Made by a program: the position numbers and the translations under genes | NCBI RefSeq assembly: GCF_040273735.1 | Contig: NZ_JBELZM010000003.1 | Span: 124,001 to 188,000, forward strand | Reading direction: 5' to 3' | DNA from: Solibacillus sp040273735 | Lineage (GTDB): Bacteria > Bacillota > Bacilli > Bacillales_A > Planococcaceae | Length of the DNA: 64,000 bases | The notes under the pieces: model-generated | Databases searched by the model: none | Seen by the model: the letters and a program-made list of their open reading frames with translations, nothing else | What the model was told of the DNA's origin: nothing | In this document: in pieces, positions 36,043 to 44,736 of the stretch | Numbering within the stretch: position 1 is the stretch's first letter | Layout of the letters: each line of letters opens with the position of its first letter

Positions 36043-36582
36043 TTATTTGAAAAGAGGCAGTTTTTTCAAAGCGATACATACAGGTAGTGCAATGAGAAGA
36101 CCTACTCCGTTTTGAACGAGATTTCCTGGAATTGAAGCAAGTGGAATGACCCAGTTTCCATAGAGAACACGTTCACAAATATAATAACCGCCAAGCATAA
36201 ATGGAATCGAGATTACGATAGCCGCAAAGTTATAAATAATGCTTCCGCCATTTTTTCCGTGCATTGAAGCAATTTTACCTACAATATAGCCTTGCAGACC
36301 CCGTGTAATGAATGTAAATGGAGCCCACAATGTCCAGCCGGATAAAATATCAAACAGTGCCATACCGAATGCTCCGGCCATTGCGCCCTTCTTTGGACCA
36401 AATAAAATTGCGATAATAAAAAGCATGGCAGAACCTAAATGAACGAGCCCCCCATTTGCAGCGATCGGCAAACGGATATTAATAAAAAATGTGGCTACAA
36501 ATACGAGTGAAATAAGTAGGCTCGTAATAATTAAATCTTTTGTTTTCTCTGATGAAGTAGTGATTGATCGTGACGATTCCAT
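36043..36582 (-). CDS. ECF transporter substrate-specificity (S) component
   Basis: 179-residue membrane protein with about five or six helices. It belongs to the ECF S-component family related to riboflavin and vitamin transporters; the segment HLGSAMLFIIAILFGPKKGA, followed by FDILSGWTLWAPFTFITRGLQGYIVGKI, is diagnostic of the group. It needs the shared EcfA/EcfA'/EcfT module encoded elsewhere. AGGGAG precedes the ATG. No riboswitch is recognisable upstream, so the vitamin remains unknown. Confidence 0.85.
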   Translation of the reverse strand: MESSRSITTSSEKTKDLIITSLLISLVFVATFFINIRLPIAANGGLVHLGSAMLFIIAILFGPKKGAMAGAFGMALFDILSGWTLWAPFTFITRGLQGYIVGKIASMHGKNGGSIIYNFAAIVISIPFMLGGYYICERVLYGNWVIPLASIPGNLVQNGVGLLIALPVCIALKKLPLFK

Positions 36583-36730
36583 AATAATTGATGCTCCCTT
36601 GCTTGAAATTATCTCTCATATTAGCAATTCGTTGGCATCTGTAAAAGGTTCAAAAACAAACAATTTAATAAGGTCAGAAAATTTGCATATCGCTTTTCTT
36701 AAATAATGTGGGGAATTCCTTTGAAAAATA

Positions 36731-36774
36731 AAAGCACAGCAAATTATGGGACCTAATTTGCTGTGCTTTTTAAA
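36731..36774 (-). terminator. Terminator of the amino-acid permease gene
   Basis: AAAGCACAGCAAATTA (36731-36746) and its exact complement (36754-36769) form a 16-bp stem with a T-rich flank on the minus strand. Confidence 0.85.
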
Positions 36775-36802
36775 GAGCGGTTATTGTACCAACTCTGTTC
36801 AA

Positions 36803-38197
36803 CTATTCAGATTTTGAATTCATCGTAGAATGTTTTTTTCCGTACGTAAAATAAACGATTATACCGATAATAAACCATATACCGCAAGCGATCCATGTGT
36901 GCAAGGAAAGTTGAGTAATCAGAAAAATACATAAAATAAATGATAAGATTGGTAAAACGGGATAAAAAGGTACTTTGAACCGATTTTGTGGCAAGTCTTT
37001 ATTTTTACGCAAATAGAGAATCCCGGCAGACACGAAAATAAATGCGACCAGTGTACCCATATTAACAAGTTCCGCCAACAAATCCAATGGAACAAACCCT
37101 GCAAAAAATGAAATAATCACTGTAAACAGCCACGTATTTTTGGTAGGCATTTTGCGCTTTTCACTTAATTGTGTCAGCATTTTTGGCATTAAGCCATCAC
37201 GGGCAAATGCCATCAACAATCGTGTCCCGCCATACATCATGACTAATATAACGGTCATCATGCCTATGACGGCTCCGAGTGATATAATTCCCGCTGCCCA
37301 TTCCTGATCGATTACATGCATCGCATAAGATACTGGGTCGGTTACATTCAGGTCTGTATATGGAACAATCCCTGTCAGTACAAGTGAAACTACTACATAC
37401 AATACTGTACAGACAAGCAGGGAACCGATAATTCCGATAGGCATATTCCGCTGGGGATTTTTTACTTCCGCGGCAGCAGAAGATACTGCATCAAACCCTA
37501 AGTAAGCAAAAAATACGAGCGCGGCACCTGTGAAAACACCACTCATTCCAAATGGCAGGAAGGGTGTCCAGTTATCCGGTTTCACATAAAAGACACCTAC
37601 TGCAATGAACAATATAATAACGCCAAGTTTGATTGCGACCAATAATGCATTAAAACGTGTCGATTCTTTCATTCCTAATGATAGTAAAGCACCTATCGCA
37701 AAGATAATACATATTGCAGGCAAGTTAATATAAGTACCGTTTTCAGGACTGAATGACCCTGTCAAAGCGACCGGTAAATGGATACTCAACCCTTCCAGCA
37801 GCGAAACAAAATAACCTGACCAGCCTGTTGCCACGGCAGCTGTTGCAAGACCGTATTCCAATAATAATGCCCAGCCGACAAGCCATGCTATGATTTCTCC
37901 AAAAACGATATAGCTATATGAATAGGCACTTCCTGCAACGGGTACAGTAGAAGAAAATTCAGAATAACATAGTGCGGCTAATGCACAAACGACTGCAGCA
38001 ATCGTAAAGGAGAAGACAATTCCGGGGCCGGCATGGAGCGCAGAGACGGTCCCCGGTAAAATGAATATGCCTGTACCGACAATGGCACCGACACCTAACA
38101 TAATCAAATCAAAAGGACCCATTGTTTTGGGCAACTGCATGTTGCCACTTTTAAGTATAAGGTCATTGATTGGTTTTTTTCTAAATAATTTTTTCAT
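36803..38197 (-). CDS. APC-superfamily amino-acid permease (YfnA-like)
   Basis: 464 residues with 12 predicted membrane helices. The N-terminal substrate-binding motif is GVGAIVGTGIFILPG. Conserved segments include YSEFSSTVPVAGSAYSY, FFAYLGFDAVSSAAAEVKNPQRNMP and MMYGGTRLLMAFARDGLMP. This is the cationic/YfnA-type branch of the APC family. Probably a proton-coupled importer of an amino acid or related sulphur compound; substrate not predictable. Single gene. Confidence 0.9.
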   Translation of the reverse strand: MKKLFRKKPINDLILKSGNMQLPKTMGPFDLIMLGVGAIVGTGIFILPGTVSALHAGPGIVFSFTIAAVVCALAALCYSEFSSTVPVAGSAYSYSYIVFGEIIAWLVGWALLLEYGLATAAVATGWSGYFVSLLEGLSIHLPVALTGSFSPENGTYINLPAICIIFAIGALLSLGMKESTRFNALLVAIKLGVIILFIAVGVFYVKPDNWTPFLPFGMSGVFTGAALVFFAYLGFDAVSSAAAEVKNPQRNMPIGIIGSLLVCTVLYVVVSLVLTGIVPYTDLNVTDPVSYAMHVIDQEWAAGIISLGAVIGMMTVILVMMYGGTRLLMAFARDGLMPKMLTQLSEKRKMPTKNTWLFTVIISFFAGFVPLDLLAELVNMGTLVAFIFVSAGILYLRKNKDLPQNRFKVPFYPVLPILSFILCIFLITQLSLHTWIACGIWFIIGIIVYFTYGKKHSTMNSKSE

Positions 38198-38516
38198 TTT
38201 TACACCTATTTCTAATTTACAATAATCAAAATTTTATCATCATTTTTCTGAATAATAAACAAGTTTATTGAGTTAAAGTGCTAAAGTATAATTTTTGTCG
38301 AAAAAATGATAAATAACTCGAATAAAAAAGATAATAATGTTATTGTTAGTATTTAACAGAAAAAAATACCTATATTTTAATACAATTTATTAAGGGAAAT
38401 TGTTTGAAATCAGCGAATCATTTGTTGTTTTTATAAAAAGGTATATAATTTCGATATAGTATATATATAGGAATTTTGCTTATGCATACTGAACACAGCA
38501 CAAAGGAGTGCAAATA
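38198..38516. other. Divergent A/T-rich promoter region
   Basis: No gene is visible. TTGTTG (38422-38427), 16 nt, TATAAT (38444-38449) is a plausible promoter for the busR-like gene. The permease promoter must also lie here on the minus strand, but I cannot pinpoint it. No copy of the opuA operator motif is seen. Confidence 0.45.
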
Positions 38517-39143
38517 ATGGAGAAGAAAATCCAAATTAAGCAGCCTAAATATCAAGTAATAGCAGAAGATATTGCCGCTAAAATTGTTGAAAAAAAATAT
38601 GTTGTCGGAGAAAAGATTTATGCCCGTTCATCGTTGGCATCTCAATACAGTGTTTCGTCGGAAACCGCGAGACGGGCGATTGCCGTACTGCAGGATTTAA
38701 ATATAGTAGAAGCGACAAAGGGGAGCGGTGTTGTCATCGTTTCCTATGAAAATGCAGCTAAATACATTCAACGGTTAACAGGTGTTAAATCAATAAGAGA
38801 TTTACAAAAACAATTAACCGACAGTATTGAACGCCAAATTGATGAGTTGCATCATTTCCAGGATACATTAGGAGAAATGGTCAACCGGACTAGCCGCTAT
38901 CAGTCGATAAACCCGTTTGTACCTTTTCAAATCGATATTACTGAAAATTGCCCATTTCTATCGAAAAATGTTGGCGAGATCAATTTCTGGCAGGAAACGG
39001 GTGCTACAATAATTGGCATCAAAAAAGATCATGAGCTAATTGTTTCGCCTGGTCCATACGCAACACTCTCTGCCGGAGATACATTATTTTTTATTGGTAA
39101 AGAAGAATGTTATTCGAATGTAAAACACTTTTTACAGCTATAA
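38517..39143 (+). CDS. BusR-like GntR/RCK_C transcription regulator
   Basis: 208 residues. N-terminal GntR winged helix (about 10-78; KIYARSSLASQYSVSSETARRAIAVL), a helical linker (about 85-128) and a C-terminal RCK_C/TrkA-C domain (about 130-208; ISPGPYATLSAGDTLFFIG type). This is the architecture of BusR, the c-di-AMP-binding repressor of glycine betaine uptake in streptococci and lactococci. B. subtilis is not known to use it. ATG 38517 follows AAAGGAG. It sits just upstream of a complete opuA operon and has its own terminator. Ligand and role are inferred from architecture and context. Confidence 0.85.
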   Translation: MEKKIQIKQPKYQVIAEDIAAKIVEKKYVVGEKIYARSSLASQYSVSSETARRAIAVLQDLNIVEATKGSGVVIVSYENAAKYIQRLTGVKSIRDLQKQLTDSIERQIDELHHFQDTLGEMVNRTSRYQSINPFVPFQIDITENCPFLSKNVGEINFWQETGATIIGIKKDHELIVSPGPYATLSAGDTLFFIGKEECYSNVKHFLQL

Positions 39144-39196
39144 AGTAACAACTTTCGATCAGAATCGATAAAGGTTGTCAAATTTATAACAAAAAC

Positions 39197-39233
39197 AAAC
39201 TACTCCCTCATTGTCTTTCGGGAGTAGTTTTTT
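39197..39233 (+). terminator. Terminator of the busR-like gene
   Basis: AAACTACTCCC (39197-39207) and GGGAGTAGTTT (39220-39230), then TTT. Confidence 0.88.
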
Positions 39234-39285
39234 CTGTTTAAGGGACTTTATTTCTAGATAGAGGAACAAAAAAATCATTTCTTAT

Positions 39286-39314
39286 TTGACAATAGTAACA
39301 ACGTCTATTAATAT
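39286..39314 (+). promoter_or_regulatory. Sigma-A-type promoter of opuA
   Basis: Consensus TTGACA (39286-39291), 17 nt, TAATAT (39309-39314). Its spacer and -10 are inside the first operator copy. Confidence 0.65.
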
Positions 39315-39362
39315 AAAAGTTGTTGCTTTTAACAACCTGAAATAAATATAAAGTTGTTACTA
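39293..39362 (+). promoter_or_regulatory. Double bipartite operator of opuA (candidate BusR site)
   Basis: Two identical elements AACAAC-N16-GTTGTT: 39297-39302 with 39319-39324, and 39331-39336 with 39353-39358, repeating every 34 bp. The outermost arms extend to a perfect 10-bp inverted repeat, TAGTAACAAC/GTTGTTACTA. The first element overlaps the promoter, so a bound protein would block transcription. A looser copy (AACAAC-N21-GTTGTC) lies at 39147-39179. Confidence 0.75.
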
Positions 39363-39393
39363 GCATGAAATTAATTATATTAGGAAGTGGATT

Positions 39394-40593
39394 ATGGGGA
39401 AAATTAAAATTGACCGAGTCACTAAAGTATTTGGAAAAAATACATCACAGGCATTAAAGCTCGTGAAGCAAGAAAAATCCAAAGAACAGATATTAAAAGA
39501 GACAAATGCTACTGTAGGTGTATATGAAGCTACTTTGACAATTGAAGAAGGGGAGATTTTCGTAATTATGGGGCTTTCAGGAAGTGGGAAGTCTACATTA
39601 ATCCGTTTACTCAATCGTCTTATTCAACCAACGAGTGGTGATATTTATATAGATGATCAGAATATTACAAAGCTCAATAAAAAGAGCCTGCAGCTTGTTC
39701 GCAGAGAAAAAATGAGCATGGTGTTTCAAAACTTCGCATTATTCCCGCAACGTACTATTTTACAAAATGCAGAGTATGGCCTGGAAGTCAGAGGCGTTCC
39801 AAAAGAGGAAAGACGATTAAAAGCAGAAAAGGCTTTACAGAATGCAGGGTTGCTCTCCTATAAAGACCAGTATCCAGATCAATTATCAGGTGGTATGCAG
39901 CAGCGTGTAGGACTTGCACGGGCGTTGGCAAATGATACAGAAATCATATTAATGGATGAAGCTTTTTCTGCTCTTGATCCGCTCATTCGTAAAGAGATGC
40001 AAGATGAGCTATTGGAGTTACAAGCTAATTTACAAAAAACCATAGTCTTTATTACACATGATTTAAATGAAGCGCTTCGTATTGGTGATCGTATTGCTAT
40101 TATGAAGGATGGAAAAATCATGCAGGTAGGAACAGGGGAAGAAATTTTGACAAACCCTGCAAATGAATATGTCCGATCATTCCTGGAAGATGTAGACCGT
40201 TCGAAAGTATTGACGGCGGAAAATGCGATGATCCGTCCAATGACAATTCAAATTGATCATGAAGGACCAAAAGTTGCGTTGCAGCGTATGAGAGAAGATA
40301 AAGTAAGTGTCCTGCTGGCAGTTGATAAAGCCCGAAAATATTTAGGCTATATTACTGCAAATGATGCACTTGAGCTTGCGCAATCCGGTGAAAAATCACT
40401 GCAGCCAATTTTACGAAATGATATGCCGATTGTTGAACCATCTACAGTTATACAGGATATTTTATCGGTTATTTCCGATTCTCCGACACCGGTTGCTGTA
40501 GTCGAAGAGGGGAAACTGCGCGGTGTACTAATCCGTGGAGTTGTTTTAGAGTCATTAGCCTCTGAAAAAAACGGAGGTGTAGACAATGAGTAA
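39394..40593 (+). CDS. opuAA: Glycine betaine ABC transporter ATP-binding subunit
   Basis: 399 residues. ProV/OpuAA-type ATPase with Walker A GLSGSGKST, Q-loop VFQNFALFPQRT, signature LSGGMQQRVGLARAL, Walker B ILMDEAFSALDP and H-loop THDL. An N-terminal extension (YLKLVKQ-like helix) and a C-terminal CBS pair (about 265-390) mark it as an osmoregulatory compatible-solute importer; CBS domains in this family sense ionic strength. First gene of opuA-A-B-C, overlapping the permease by 8 nt. Confidence 0.95.
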   Translation: MGKIKIDRVTKVFGKNTSQALKLVKQEKSKEQILKETNATVGVYEATLTIEEGEIFVIMGLSGSGKSTLIRLLNRLIQPTSGDIYIDDQNITKLNKKSLQLVRREKMSMVFQNFALFPQRTILQNAEYGLEVRGVPKEERRLKAEKALQNAGLLSYKDQYPDQLSGGMQQRVGLARALANDTEIILMDEAFSALDPLIRKEMQDELLELQANLQKTIVFITHDLNEALRIGDRIAIMKDGKIMQVGTGEEILTNPANEYVRSFLEDVDRSKVLTAENAMIRPMTIQIDHEGPKVALQRMREDKVSVLLAVDKARKYLGYITANDALELAQSGEKSLQPILRNDMPIVEPSTVIQDILSVISDSPTPVAVVEEGKLRGVLIRGVVLESLASEKNGGVDNE

Positions 40594-41449
40594 ACTTTTA
40601 AATTTAGCGACGCCCTTACCGGTAGCGGAAAATGTAGAAAAGCTGATGGATGTTGTAACGGATACGTTTTCTGCTCAATTCCGTTTCATTCAAAACAACG
40701 GTGAAGATTTAATGGATCTTGTTACGTCCACATTAACAGCTATTCCACCATACGTATTTATTTTAATCATTGCCGTGTTAGCGTTTTTCGCAACAGGCAA
40801 AAAATTCGGCTTAGCCATCTTTTCAATCATTGGTTTACTGTTCATTTTAAACCAGGGTTTATGGGAACAGCTTATGAATACATTTACACTCGTGTTGTTT
40901 TCAAGTTTAATCGCGATTGTAATTGGTATACCACTGGGCATCCTCATGTCGAAATCAAAAGTAGTAGAAGAAATTTTAAAACCAATTTTAGACTTTATGC
41001 AAACAATGCCAGGGTTCGTATATTTAATCCCAGCCGTTGCATTTTTCGGGATTGGTGTCGTACCAGGTGTATTTGCTTCAGTTATCTTCGCATTACCACC
41101 AACTGTACGTTTTACAAATCTCGGTATCCGTCAAGTTCCGACTCATTTAATCGAAGCGGCCGACTCTTATGGTAGTACTTTCACTCAAAAATTAGTAAAA
41201 GTAGAATTACCACTTTCAAAATCCACTATTATGGCCGGTATTAACCAAACGGTACTTTTATCATTATCGATGGTAGTTATTGCATCCATGATCGGTGCGC
41301 CAGGTTTAGGTCGTGAAGTATTATCGGCTCTACAACGAGCACAAATCGGTAATGGATTTGTTGCGGGGATAAGTCTAGTAATCTTCGCTATTATTGTAGA
41401 CCGTTTAACACAAAGTTTAAATAAACAAAAATCAAATGGGGGAAAGTAA
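40586..41449 (+). CDS. opuAB: Glycine betaine ABC transporter permease
   Basis: 287-residue ProW/OpuAB-type permease with an amphipathic N-terminal stretch and about seven helices. The binding-protein-dependent transport EAA loop is EAADSYGSTFTQKLVKVELPLSK; other conserved parts are MQTMPGFVYLIPAVAFFGIG and MVVIASMIGAPGLGREV. Overlaps the ATPase gene; the lipoprotein gene starts 1 nt after its stop. Confidence 0.95.
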   Translation: MSKLLNLATPLPVAENVEKLMDVVTDTFSAQFRFIQNNGEDLMDLVTSTLTAIPPYVFILIIAVLAFFATGKKFGLAIFSIIGLLFILNQGLWEQLMNTFTLVLFSSLIAIVIGIPLGILMSKSKVVEEILKPILDFMQTMPGFVYLIPAVAFFGIGVVPGVFASVIFALPPTVRFTNLGIRQVPTHLIEAADSYGSTFTQKLVKVELPLSKSTIMAGINQTVLLSLSMVVIASMIGAPGLGREVLSALQRAQIGNGFVAGISLVIFAIIVDRLTQSLNKQKSNGGK

Positions 41450-41450
41450 A

Positions 41451-42338
41451 ATGAAAAAAATGAAATGGATGCCTGCAGCAACAGCAATGAGCGCAGCGCT
41501 ATTATTAGCTGCGTGTGGAGATGACACAACAGAGAAAAAAAATACGTCATCCACAGAAGATTTAGGTTCAATCGAATTAGCCTATGTAGAATGGGATTCT
41601 GAAGTTGCTTCTACGTATGTAGTGGCAGAAGTTCTGGAAAGTGTCGGCTATAAAGTTGACATTACACCATTGGACAATGCCATTATGTGGGAAGCAGTTT
41701 CTAAAGGTGAAGCTGATGCAATGGTATCCGGCTGGTTACCTGCTACACATGCTTCACAGTATGAAAAATACGGTGCAGATGTAGAAGATTTAGGACCAAA
41801 CTTACAAGGTGCGAAAATCGGGTTAGTTGTACCAAGTTATATGGAAGCAGCATCGATTGCTGATTTATCTACAGAAGCGGCATCAACAATTACAGGTATT
41901 GAAGCAGGTGCAGGTGTAGTTGCGGCTGCTGAAAAAGCACTTGAAACATATCCAAACCTGGAATCTTGGTCATTACAACCATCTTCATCAGGTGCGATGA
42001 CAGTAGCTTTAGAACAGGCGATTAAGAATGAGGAAGATATCGTTGTGACAGGCTGGAGCCCACACTGGAAATTTGCCAATTATGATTTAAAATATTTGGA
42101 AGATCCTGAAGGTGTATTCGGCGGAGAAGAAAGCATTCACACATTTGTACGTCAAAACTTGGAAAAAGAGTCACCTGATGCATTCAAGATTTTAGATGCC
42201 TTTGAATGGACAACAGAAGATATCGAAGAAGTAATGCTTAACATTTACTCAGGAACAAAACCTGAAGAAGCAGCAAAACAATGGGTTGAAGAAAACCAAG
42301 ACGTTGTGAACAAGTGGACAGAAGGTATTGAGAAGTAA
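41451..42338 (+). CDS. opuAC: Glycine betaine-binding lipoprotein
   Basis: 295-residue OpuAC-family substrate-binding protein. Lipoprotein signal with lipobox LLAAC (Cys near 24), then a type II periplasmic-binding fold. Aromatic residues that could form the betaine cage include IMWEAVSKGEADAMVSGWLPATH and TGWSPHWKF. GGGGGAAAG precedes ATG 41451. Anchored outside the membrane, it delivers betaine or a related osmolyte to OpuAB. Followed by a strong terminator. Confidence 0.95.
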   Translation: MKKMKWMPAATAMSAALLLAACGDDTTEKKNTSSTEDLGSIELAYVEWDSEVASTYVVAEVLESVGYKVDITPLDNAIMWEAVSKGEADAMVSGWLPATHASQYEKYGADVEDLGPNLQGAKIGLVVPSYMEAASIADLSTEAASTITGIEAGAGVVAAAEKALETYPNLESWSLQPSSSGAMTVALEQAIKNEEDIVVTGWSPHWKFANYDLKYLEDPEGVFGGEESIHTFVRQNLEKESPDAFKILDAFEWTTEDIEEVMLNIYSGTKPEEAAKQWVEENQDVVNKWTEGIEK

Positions 42339-42377
42339 ATCAAAACTGCCTATAAAAGACTTAGCTTAAACAAAATA

Positions 42378-42420
42378 ACGGTGCAAATTTTGAAATCTAA
42401 AATTTGCACCGTTTTATTTT
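42378..42420 (+). terminator. Terminator of opuA operon
   Basis: ACGGTGCAAATTTT (42378-42391) and its exact complement (42399-42412), then TTTATTTTT. Confidence 0.93.
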
Positions 42421-42433
42421 TTATATAGGATGC

Positions 42434-42471
42434 AAAAGACTCAACTTCCGCTGAAGGAAATTGAGCCTTTT
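42434..42471 (-). terminator. Terminator of the F420-ligase-like gene
   Basis: Arms AAAAG-CTCAA-TCC and GGA-TTGAG-CTTTT with two mismatched positions, followed on the minus strand by T-containing sequence. Weaker than its neighbour. Confidence 0.6.
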
Positions 42472-42476
42472 GTTTT

Positions 42477-43667
42477 TTATTTTGTATAGTTATCGAAATA
42501 GCCTTGGATGTAGATCATAGGTGTTCCTTTATCGCCTGAACCAGAAGTTAAGTCAGATAATGAACCGATTAAATCTGTCAGCTTACGAGGTGTTGTACCT
42601 TGCGCAGCCATATTACCAGTTAAATCTTCTTCTTTGTTGTTGATATATTCTTTGATTGCTACTTTCAGTTCTTCACCATGCAGGTTAGCAAAATCATTGT
42701 CCGCTAAATACTTTAACTTAATTTCGTTTGGAGTGCCGTCAAGACCTGGCGTGTAAGCAGGTGATACAACAGGGTCTGCAAGCTCCCAAATTTGGCCTAC
42801 TGGATCTTTAAACGCACCATCACCGTAAATCATTACTTCTACAAGTTTCCCTGTAGCCGCTAAAATTTTCGCCTGGATGTCATCAACGATTGGTTGACAG
42901 TTGTCCGGGAATAGTTTCACGCCATCTTCTGTCGATTTGTTTGATCCAAGTAATCCGTATTTAGTGTTAAAGCCAGATCCGTTTACAGATTCAGCTAAAA
43001 TATTGTCAAGACCATAAATTTTTTCTGCACCAGCAGCTTTTAAAATACGTTTTGTACGGAAGCGAGAGTGAATATCGCAAGTTAAAATGCTTTTCGTATA
43101 ATCTAAAATCGTTTTAGCGTTGTTCGAGAAGATGACTTCAACTTCCGCACCTTGTTCAACGATTAATTCTTTATAATATTCGATGTAGTCCACACCTGTA
43201 AATGTATGTTTGTTAAATCCGAAATGACCGCGGAATTCAGCTTCTGTCAGCACATCTGTCCAAGGGTTAATACCTTTTTCATCAAGCTCATCCAATGATA
43301 CTAAATGGTTACCCACTTCATCAGATGGGTAGCTTAGCATAAGAACGATTTTCTTAGTGCCTGCTGCAATTCCTTTTAAAATGTTAGAGAATCGGTTACG
43401 CGAAAGAATCGGGAAAATAACACCTACTGTATCATCACCGAATTTGGCTTTTACATCTGATGCGATATCTGAAATTTTAGCGTAGTTTCCTTGTGCACGT
43501 GCAACAACAGATTCTGTTACAGTTACAATGTCACGATCTTCAATTTCATAGCCTTCTGTCTTTGCAGCATTTAACGCTGTATCAACAACGATTTGAACAA
43601 TATCGTCCCCTTCATTAATAATTGGGCCACGAAGACCTCGTACAACCGTTCCTACTACACGTTCCAA
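42477..43667 (-). CDS. F420-0:L-glutamate ligase-like protein
   Basis: 396 residues. The N-terminal half matches the CofE/F420 ligase fold: VVRGLRGPIINEGDDI, DRDIVTVTESVVARAQGN and, further on, IYGDGAFKDPVGQIWELADPVVSPAY (metal and GTP region). Characterised CofE adds glutamates to coenzyme F420, which Bacillales do not make, so the substrate here must differ and is unknown. The C-terminal extension (about 300-396) with LTDLIGSLSDLTSGSGDKGTP resembles the Firmicute subgroup. GGAGAG lies before the ATG. Divergent from a LysR regulator that probably controls it. Confidence 0.85.
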   Translation of the reverse strand: MERVVGTVVRGLRGPIINEGDDIVQIVVDTALNAAKTEGYEIEDRDIVTVTESVVARAQGNYAKISDIASDVKAKFGDDTVGVIFPILSRNRFSNILKGIAAGTKKIVLMLSYPSDEVGNHLVSLDELDEKGINPWTDVLTEAEFRGHFGFNKHTFTGVDYIEYYKELIVEQGAEVEVIFSNNAKTILDYTKSILTCDIHSRFRTKRILKAAGAEKIYGLDNILAESVNGSGFNTKYGLLGSNKSTEDGVKLFPDNCQPIVDDIQAKILAATGKLVEVMIYGDGAFKDPVGQIWELADPVVSPAYTPGLDGTPNEIKLKYLADNDFANLHGEELKVAIKEYINNKEEDLTGNMAAQGTTPRKLTDLIGSLSDLTSGSGDKGTPMIYIQGYFDNYTK

Positions 43668-43708
43668 AATAATCTCTCCTTCAATAGCTGTAAGTTATAT
43701 TTTAATTC

Positions 43709-43731
43709 TTTTGCTTACCTTTTAAGCAAAA
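43709..43731. promoter_or_regulatory. Palindrome in the F420-ligase-like/LysR intergenic region
   Basis: TTTTGCTTA (43709-43717) and its exact complement TAAGCAAAA (43723-43731), 5-nt spacer. It lies about 40 bp upstream of the minus-strand gene; candidate regulator-binding site. Confidence 0.45.
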
Positions 43732-43770
43732 CATAAGTAATCTCACAATGTTTACTATAACCTGTTCATG

Positions 43771-43811
43771 TGATATAAGTAAAATTAATAATTCTAATAT
43801 CTGATATAAGT
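43771..43811 (+). repeat. Direct repeat TGATATAAGT upstream of the LysR gene
   Basis: TGATATAAGT at 43771-43780 and 43802-43811, 31 bp apart (about three helical turns). The second copy lies just before the start codon. Possible autoregulatory site. Confidence 0.45.
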
Positions 43812-43820
43812 GAGGGTTAT

Positions 43821-44714
43821 ATGATAATAAAGTTGGAAGCATATCGCATATTCAATGAAGTAAGTCGAAGTAAAAGTTTTTCAAAGGCAGCAGCTGCTTT
43901 ATATATGACACAGCCCGCCGTTAGCCAGTCAATTTCAAAACTTGAGAAAGAACTTGATACTGTTTTATTTAACAGAACACCAAAAGGGGTAACCTTAACA
44001 GTAGAGGGCGAGTTGTTACACGAATATGTCAATTCCGCTCTTGGCATTTTAGACGCGGGTGAAGAAAAAATCGCCGAATTTAAAAATCTACGTACAGGCG
44101 TTTTACGTATCGGTGTTGGGGATACAATTTCAAGATACTTTCTACTGCCTTATTTAGAGGCATTCCATATTAAATATCCTGGCATTAAACTAAAGGTTTT
44201 AAACGGTACAACGAATGAAATATTAGCTTTTATTAAATCAGGAGAAGCGGATTTGGGCATATGCAACTTGCCGATTAACGATCCACAGCTTCAAGTTATC
44301 CCTTGTAAGGAAATTCATGATATATTTGTGTGCGGACAAAAATATAAAAATTTATCAAAAAAGCCAATTCGCCTCGATATGCTGATGAAGCTGCCGTTAA
44401 TTTTTTTGGAGAAAAAGGCAAACTCGCGTAATTACGTTGAAAACTATTTAAAAGAACAAGGCTATACCATTTCACCTGAATTCGAGTTAGGCTCACATGA
44501 TCTAGTATTGGAATTTGCAAAAATCAATTTAGGTGTCGCAAGTGTAACAAAGGAGTTTGCGACCGATTATTTGGATAAAGGGCTTTTGTATGAAATTGAG
44601 CTCCAACAGCCAATTCCTAAGCGCAATTTAGGGATTGTCCATTTAAAAAATGTTTCACTTTCTAAAGCTACGAAAAAATTTATCGCTATTGTTGATCCGG
44701 GAATCATTCATTAA
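43821..44714 (+). CDS. LysR-family transcriptional regulator
   Basis: 297 residues. N-terminal winged helix with FNEVSRSKSFSKAAAALYMTQPAVSQSISKLEKEL (about 10-45) and FNRTPKGVTLTVEGE, then a linker helix and the LysR effector-binding domain (about 90-290). Divergently arranged with the F420-ligase-like gene, the classic LysR target layout; dbpA follows downstream after 22 nt but is probably independent. Effector unknown. Ribosome binding site GTGAGGG. Confidence 0.92.
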   Translation: MIIKLEAYRIFNEVSRSKSFSKAAAALYMTQPAVSQSISKLEKELDTVLFNRTPKGVTLTVEGELLHEYVNSALGILDAGEEKIAEFKNLRTGVLRIGVGDTISRYFLLPYLEAFHIKYPGIKLKVLNGTTNEILAFIKSGEADLGICNLPINDPQLQVIPCKEIHDIFVCGQKYKNLSKKPIRLDMLMKLPLIFLEKKANSRNYVENYLKEQGYTISPEFELGSHDLVLEFAKINLGVASVTKEFATDYLDKGLLYEIELQQPIPKRNLGIVHLKNVSLSKATKKFIAIVDPGIIH

Positions 44715-44736
44715 TAGAAGAAAATGAGGAATAAAT

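Noticed and set aside
39147..39179. Third full operator copy after the busR-like gene
   Set aside because: AACAAC-N21-GTTGTC has the wrong spacing and also forms an imperfect hairpin; kept only as a loose match.
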